Under the pieces are notes generated by a model. The model was not told the DNA's origin and did not search any database. It saw only the letters and a list, made by a program, of their open reading frames with translations. Positions 4,960 through 8,568 of a stretch of DNA of 8,568 bases are shown piece by piece; the stretch's first letter is position 1, and the number at the start of each line of letters is the position of its first letter. Position numbers and translations under genes: made by a program. The stretch covers positions 1 to 8,568 of the forward strand of contig CATPAM010000387.1 of NCBI GenBank assembly GCA_955651735.1, in the 5' to 3' direction. The stretch comes from Candidatus Acidiferrales bacterium. GTDB lineage: Bacteria; Acidobacteriota; Terriglobia; Acidiferrales; UBA7541.

Positions 4960-6671
4960 TGCTCGATCTCTCGAAGTATCAGTCCATCGCTGCCGCATTG
5001 AAGGATGCGCTGGACCAATTTGCCGATGAGACATGCCTGATCGAGGCTGACCGCGAGCGTGAGAAAGAACGCCTCACCTATCGTGACTTCAACCAGCGTG
5101 CGCTTCTCCTGGCGAAGGCCCTGCAGGATGCTGGTTTTAGGGCCGGTGATCGAGCGGCGATCATCATGACCAACCAGTCCAAGTGGCTTATTTCCGCCTA
5201 CGCAATCCTGTATTGCGGCGGAGTGATGGTTCCTCTCGACTACAAGCTCACTCCCGACGAGCAATGGCAATTGCTCAGTCACTCCAACGCCACTTTCCTG
5301 GTCACCGAGTACCCAATTTGGCGGCACCTCGCCGCTTCCCACCGTCGCGCGTCGGCGATCCAGGTCAAAACCGTCTTGGCTACCGAAGCCCCTCCCAATG
5401 CCGCTCTTGACGGTGCACAGCGCTGGGAAGATTTCCAACGCCGCGGTGAGCCCGCATTTGTTGCCCGCAACCGCACCGATGTCGCCTCCATCGTCTATTC
5501 TTCCGGTACTGGCGGACGTCCCAAAGGCTGCATGACGACACACGAGAACTATCTCGAACAAGGCCATGCAATCACGCAGGTAATCGCATTTGACCCGGGG
5601 ATTCGCTACCTTAGTATTCTTCCCACCAATCACGTGGTTGACTTCATGATGGGCTTTCTCCTCCCGTTTACTTCCGGAGCGACAGTGGTCCACCTGCGCA
5701 CACTTCGGCCGGAATTCGTGCGCGACGCTTTCGCTCGCTACAAGATTGCTTACATGATGCTCGTGCCCCTGATTCTCAAAAACCTGAAGAAGGGAATGGA
5801 AGCCAACTTCGCGGCTTTGCCGAAAGGCAAACGCACCGCATTGAACGCCCTCATCCAAATAAATCGCGCTTTGACTCGTGATCGCCCCAGAGTTTGGCTC
5901 AGCCGGCGGCTTCTTGGCCAGGTGCACCGTGCGTTTGGCGGCGAATTGCGCGCGTTCGGTGTAGGAAGTGCCTTCACCGAACCCGCTACGATTCAATTTT
6001 TCCTGGATCTGGGCATCCCCGTCGCAAACGCCTATGGGCTAACCGAAGCGGGCACCGCCGTTTCGGTTAACGACCCGCGGACACCGCGCGCCGACACCGT
6101 CGGCAAGCCGCTTCCCGGCACGGAAGTACGTATTGTGAACCCGGACTCGGACGGCATCGGCGAACTCGCCGTCCGCGGCAAGACCGTAATGGCCGGTTAC
6201 CTCGACGATCCCGAACTCACCGCCGAAACCATCGTCGACGGCTGGCTCATGACCGGTGACCTCGGCCGCTTCGATGCGACCGGCCATCTACAACTCTTCG
6301 GCCGCAAGAAGAACATGATTGTCACCGAAGAGGCTAAGAACATCTACCCCGAGGACATCGAAACCGTCTTCGAGGGCCTGCCCGTTAAGGAGTTCTGCGT
6401 CTTCGCTGCCAATTACATCTGGCCGCGGCGCTCCATGGCCGGCGAGCAGTTGGTCCTCGTTCTTCGCCTAGAGCAAGGCCAGACCCTCACCGACGAACTT
6501 CGCCTCGACATCTCCGCGCGCAACAACCGCCTGCTAAACTACAAGCGCGTGCATGGGATCGTCCTCTTCAACGAAGACTTTCCCCGCACGGCATCACTAA
6601 AGATTAAGCGCAATATCCTGGCGGAACGCCTCGCGCAGCTAGACCGCGCCTCCGCTGTTCTGCCGTTGTAG
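4959..6671 (+). CDS. AMP-forming acyl-CoA/acyl-ACP synthetase (ANL superfamily)
   Basis: This 570-residue adenylate-forming ligase activates a carboxylic acid as acyl-AMP and transfers it to a thiol, here probably the adjacent ACP or CoA. Motifs in order: the phosphate-binding loop [11 protein letters not shown] (180-190), YGLTEAG (359-365), the adenylate aspartate in GWLMTGDLG (428-436), the hinge GRKKNMIV (448-455) with NIYPEDIE (461-468), and the C-terminal lysine in [10 protein letters not shown] (K548). Length fits fatty-acid ligases. Two family glycines are altered: the residue before K548 is L547 where Gly is usual, and the Gly normally before KN in the hinge is A459. ATG 4959 overlaps the ACP stop by one base and is preferred over an upstream in-frame start that would run through the whole ACP gene. 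There are no membrane segments. The stop TAG 6669-6671 lies inside a palindromic repeat. The substrate is unknown; a medium- or long-chain fatty acid is inferred. Confidence 0.92.
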   Translation: MLDLSKYQSIAAALKDALDQFADETCLIEADREREKERLTYRDFNQRALLLAKALQDAGFRAGDRAAIIMTNQSKWLISAYAILYCGGVMVPLDYKLTPDEQWQLLSHSNATFLVTEYPIWRHLAASHRRASAIQVKTVLATEAPPNAALDGAQRWEDFQRRGEPAFVARNRTDVASIVYSSGTGGRPKGCMTTHENYLEQGHAITQVIAFDPGIRYLSILPTNHVVDFMMGFLLPFTSGATVVHLRTLRPEFVRDAFARYKIAYMMLVPLILKNLKKGMEANFAALPKGKRTALNALIQINRALTRDRPRVWLSRRLLGQVHRAFGGELRAFGVGSAFTEPATIQFFLDLGIPVANAYGLTEAGTAVSVNDPRTPRADTVGKPLPGTEVRIVNPDSDGIGELAVRGKTVMAGYLDDPELTAETIVDGWLMTGDLGRFDATGHLQLFGRKKNMIVTEEAKNIYPEDIETVFEGLPVKEFCVFAANYIWPRRSMAGEQLVLVLRLEQGQTLTDELRLDISARNNRLLNYKRVHGIVLFNEDFPRTASLKIKRNILAERLAQLDRASAVLPL

Positions 6672-6715
6672 GGGCGTGCTTTAGTTCATCCTGAGAAACG
6701 AAGGGCGTGTCCCAG
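6666..6715 (+). repeat. REP-like palindromic unit, copy B, interrupted
   Basis: TTGTAGGGGCGTGCTTTAG (6666-6684) matches copy A at 961-979 with four C/T substitutions, and GGCGTGTCCCAG (6704-6715) matches the other arm of copy A. Between the arms is about 20 nt (TTCATCCTGAGAAACGAAG) absent from copy A. The ligase stop codon TAG (6669-6671) is part of the repeat, so the element has either supplied the stop or abuts the end of the gene. The insert resembles another common dispersed bacterial motif, but that is from memory only. Confidence 0.5.
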
Positions 6716-6800
6716 CGGCTTAGCCGCCCAGGGCCGTGCGACTTGGGGGGGCTTTCGGCCCCGACGCTAAAGAAAGGCGCCCAACAATGGGCTTCAGCCC
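6715..6800. repeat. Cluster of three short GC hairpins before the lipid-kinase gene
   Basis: Three separate stem-loops lie in 86 bp: GCGGCTTAGCCGC (6715-6727), GGGGC-TTTCG-GCCCC (6748-6762) and GGGCTTCAGCCC (6789-6800). Each is a compact G/C stem with a 2-5 nt loop. None has a T-run. Clusters like this, next to a palindromic dispersed repeat, resemble REP/BIME-type intergenic arrays. They probably separate the ACP/ligase transcript from the kinase/acyltransferase transcript. Confidence 0.5.
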
Positions 6801-6840
6801 CCGAGGAAACGGCTTAGCTTTTCAGCAAACTGCGAGCGGC

Positions 6841-6846
6841 AGGAGG
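6841..6846 (+). promoter_or_regulatory. Strong Shine-Dalgarno site supporting a GTG start
   Basis: AGGAGG, a full match to the anti-Shine-Dalgarno core, ends ten nucleotides before GTG 6857. It decides for the GTG start of the lipid kinase, since no suitable ATG in that frame precedes the family's conserved N-terminal strand. Confidence 0.7.
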
Positions 6847-6856
6847 TCTGCTCGTT

Positions 6857-7759
6857 GTGAGAGAAAGCTTCTTCGCCATCGTCAACCCCGCCGCGGGCGG
6901 CGGCCGCTCCGCCAAGCTGGCGGGACCAGCCATCGCACGCCTGCGCGAAAGCGGCCTCCGCGTTGACGTCATCGCCTCGACAGGTCCTGGTCACGCCGCA
7001 GACCTCGCTCGCGAAGCCTACGATCAAGGCTACCGCCGCTTCATCGCCGTCGGCGGCGATGGCACCGCTCACGAAATCCTCAACGGTATTTTCACGCACG
7101 CCGGAGCAGGCGCCCGCATCTCCCTCGGCTTTCTTCCCCTCGGCACCGGCAACTCCTTCCTTCGCGACTTCACGCAAGATGGTGCCGAAGCCGCGCTGCA
7201 AGCCCTCCTCGAAAATCGCAAGCGCCCCGTCGACCTCCTCCGCCTCACGCACTCCAAAGGCGAAATCTACGCCTTCAATTTGCTTAGTGTCGGATTTACC
7301 GCCGATGTCGCAACGCTGACCAATCGCCACTTCAAGTCGCTCGGTCCCTTCGGCTATCTTCTCGGCGTTTTCCTGCGCGTTGTGCAACTCCGCTGCCGTG
7401 CCTTCGCTCTCCGCTGTGACGACGACAAAAATTGGGACGAGCGCCGCTGTCTCTTTCTCACCTTCAACAACAGCAAGTACACCGGCGGCACCATGCTCAT
7501 CGCTCCGCATTCCGACCCCACCGACGGCCTCATCGAATTCGTCCGCTGGGGCCCCATCGGCCGCCTCGGCCTTCTGCGTATGCTCCCAAAACTCTACGAC
7601 GGCACGCACATCCAGCATCCGCTAGCCTCGCGCCGCGCCGTGCGCCGCGTCGAATTCAATTTGCCCGCCCCCATCGATGTCATGATCGACGGTGAAATCG
7701 CCACCCTCGATTGCCGCTCGCTCGACATCATCCCCGGCGCCGTGGACATGCACATATGA
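6857..7759 (+). CDS. Diacylglycerol/sphingosine kinase-family lipid kinase (YegS/DagK type)
   Basis: This 300-residue protein carries the DAGK catalytic domain signatures: NPAAGGGRS (10-18), the nucleotide-binding GGDGTAHEILNG (66-77), and LPLGTGNSFLRD (93-104), where the family often has GTGNDFAR. The C-terminal beta-sandwich domain follows, with IAPHSDPTDGLIE (215-227) and MIDGE (276-280). The length matches soluble bacterial YegS/DgkB-type enzymes (about 300). These phosphorylate a lipid hydroxyl (diacylglycerol, phosphatidylglycerol or a sphingoid base) with ATP at the cytoplasmic membrane face. The start is GTG 6857 behind AGGAGG. The stop overlaps the acyltransferase ATG (ATGA, 7756-7759), so the two proteins are likely made together and act in one lipid pathway, for example phosphatidic-acid recycling. 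The exact lipid substrate cannot be read from the sequence. The mature frame is intact with host-like codon use. Confidence 0.92.
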   Translation: MRESFFAIVNPAAGGGRSAKLAGPAIARLRESGLRVDVIASTGPGHAADLAREAYDQGYRRFIAVGGDGTAHEILNGIFTHAGAGARISLGFLPLGTGNSFLRDFTQDGAEAALQALLENRKRPVDLLRLTHSKGEIYAFNLLSVGFTADVATLTNRHFKSLGPFGYLLGVFLRVVQLRCRAFALRCDDDKNWDERRCLFLTFNNSKYTGGTMLIAPHSDPTDGLIEFVRWGPIGRLGLLRMLPKLYDGTHIQHPLASRRAVRRVEFNLPAPIDVMIDGEIATLDCRSLDIIPGAVDMHI

Positions 7760-8484
7760 AGCGTGCCTACTTCGCGCTGCGCAGCGCGCTTCTCTGGATT
7801 CTCAGCCTCGTGCATTTTTTCATCGCCGCGCCCTTTCTCGTCTTCCTCAATATTTTTCTCGACATGCGCAAACACGACTGGCTGCAGCGCGCCTTCTGCC
7901 GCCGCATCGCCTTCCTTTCCGGCGCCCGCGTCAAAGTTATCCGCTCCCCCGGCTTCGATCCCCAGCGCACCTCCTTCTTCATGGTCAATCACGTCAACGT
8001 TTTCGATCCCTTCATTCTCTACTGCGCCATTCCGCAACTCGTGCGCGGCTGGGAGCTCGAATCCCATTTCAAAATCCCGGCCTACGGCTGGCTCATGAAG
8101 CGTTTCGGCAACGTCCCCGTCCCCGAGGTGCGCCGCCCTTCCGACATCAAGCGCATGTGGCGCCTCACGCAGGACGCCACCAATCGCGGCACCAGCCTCA
8201 TCATTTTTCCCGAAGCCAAGCGCACGCGCGATGGCCACGTCAACGAATTCCAGGACGGCGGCTTCCGCCTCGCGCAACAACTCGGCGTCCCCATCGTTCC
8301 CGTCAGCCTCGTCGGTTCCTTCCAGCATCACCGCACCGGGCACTGGATGCTCTGGCCCGCCACCGTCACCGTCCATCTCCACGACACCATCGACACCACC
8401 AGCCTGACGAAGCACGACGTCCCCGCCCTCCGCGACCGCGTCTACAAGTTAATTTCGACTCCCGTAGAGGATGCTTTCCGCTGA
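7756..8484 (+). CDS. PlsC-type 1-acyl-glycerol-3-phosphate acyltransferase family protein
   Basis: This 242-residue membrane-associated acyltransferase has an N-terminal hydrophobic segment (about 8-35) for membrane attachment. The catalytic NHx4D box is NHVNVFD (78-84; H79, D84). A second motif, GNVPVPEVRR, is at 118-127. The substrate-binding box FPEAKRTRDG (151-160) corresponds to the usual FPEGTRS, with Gly-Thr changed to Ala-Lys. A fourth motif, VPIVPVSLVGS, is at 178-188. PlsC enzymes transfer an acyl chain from acyl-ACP or acyl-CoA to lysophosphatidic acid; other members acylate ornithine or other lipids. ATG 7756 is chosen because it overlaps the kinase stop by four bases and begins directly before the membrane helix; an in-frame ATG at 7711 lies inside the kinase gene and adds an Arg/His-rich string. 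The nearby dedicated ACP and acyl ligase could supply its donor. Family is secure, acceptor lipid unknown. Confidence 0.91.
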   Translation: MKRAYFALRSALLWILSLVHFFIAAPFLVFLNIFLDMRKHDWLQRAFCRRIAFLSGARVKVIRSPGFDPQRTSFFMVNHVNVFDPFILYCAIPQLVRGWELESHFKIPAYGWLMKRFGNVPVPEVRRPSDIKRMWRLTQDATNRGTSLIIFPEAKRTRDGHVNEFQDGGFRLAQQLGVPIVPVSLVGSFQHHRTGHWMLWPATVTVHLHDTIDTTSLTKHDVPALRDRVYKLISTPVEDAFR

Positions 8485-8487
8485 CCT

Positions 8488-8501
8488 AGTTGGAAGTTGG
8501 A
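8488..8501 (+). repeat. Tandem 7-bp direct repeat
   Basis: AGTTGGA occurs twice head to tail (8488-8494 and 8495-8501), three bases after the acyltransferase stop. Short tandem units like this can expand by slippage. No function is visible. Confidence 0.45.
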
Positions 8502-8524
8502 AATTTTAGAGACTAAGGCGGATC

Positions 8525-8561
8525 CCTGGCAGCACCCGCCCCGCCCGCGTCTCCTGCCAGG
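8525..8561 (+). repeat. Inverted repeat, possible transcript end
   Basis: CCTGGCAG (8525-8532) and CTGCCAGG (8554-8561) form an eight-pair perfect stem around a 21-nt C-rich loop, 40 bp after the acyltransferase stop. There is no T-run, so it is not a standard intrinsic terminator. An mRNA-stabilising stem or an operator for a gene beyond the window are alternatives. Confidence 0.35.
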
Positions 8562-8568
8562 TATACAC

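Noticed and set aside
4896..5996. 366-codon open frame on the minus strand opposite the acyl ligase
   Set aside because: It overlaps the ligase, whose motifs are clear, and has no recognisable domain or ribosome-binding site.
4961..6060. Lower GC in the first two thirds of the acyl ligase as evidence of a recombined gene
   Set aside because: Hand counts of a few 60-bp lines gave about 48-62% versus 60-65% later in the gene. The difference is mild and within what sampling could give.
1..8568. CRISPR array, tRNA, rRNA or insertion sequence
   Set aside because: I saw no regularly spaced direct repeats, no cloverleaf sequence and no transposase motif in any frame. The repeats present are short palindromes only.

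Overview
The window is GC-rich bacterial DNA. Genes are tightly packed, with 1-4 nt overlaps (TGATG, GTGA and ATGA stop/start junctions) and a strong C/G preference at third codon positions. The gene mix and the short palindromic intergenic units of the type 'GGGCGYGCTYYAG' suggest a soil-type Acidobacteriota chromosome. That assignment is an inference from style and content, because no rRNA or marker gene is present.

Layout: (1) 1-947 holds the 3' part of an enoyl-CoA hydratase and a small VOC/glyoxalase-fold protein, co-directional and 29 nt apart. (2) 1078-3498 is a compact three-gene operon: an HtrA-like trypsin/PDZ protein whose catalytic serine is replaced by isoleucine, a second HtrA-like trypsin/PDZ protein with an intact His-Asp-Ser triad, and a LuxR-type regulator with a degenerate receiver domain. 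Neither protease shows a signal peptide. (3) 3499-4148 is about 650 bp of lower-GC, apparently decaying DNA. It contains a recognisable but stop-interrupted remnant of a LuxR helix-turn-helix end (about 4036-4131). (4) 4149-4541 on the minus strand encodes a small three-helix membrane protein. (5) 4717-6671 holds an acyl carrier protein and an AMP-forming acyl ligase overlapping by 1 nt. (6) 6672-6856 is a cluster of short hairpins of REP-like character. (7) 6857-8484 holds a diacylglycerol/sphingosine kinase-family lipid kinase and a PlsC-type acyltransferase overlapping by 4 nt. (8) 8485-8568 is a short non-coding tail with an inverted repeat.

How the genes may work together: the protease pair and regulator look like one translationally coupled unit, possibly a cytoplasmic proteolytic sensing module in which a pseudoprotease partners an active protease and a probably phosphorylation-independent regulator. 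The ACP, acyl ligase, lipid kinase and acyltransferase fit a membrane-lipid acylation route: fatty acid activated by AMP ligase, loaded on a dedicated ACP, then used by PlsC, with the kinase supplying a phosphorylated lipid. The palindromic block suggests the ACP/ligase and kinase/acyltransferase pairs may be separate transcripts. Both system-level readings are inference; the individual family calls rest on visible motifs.
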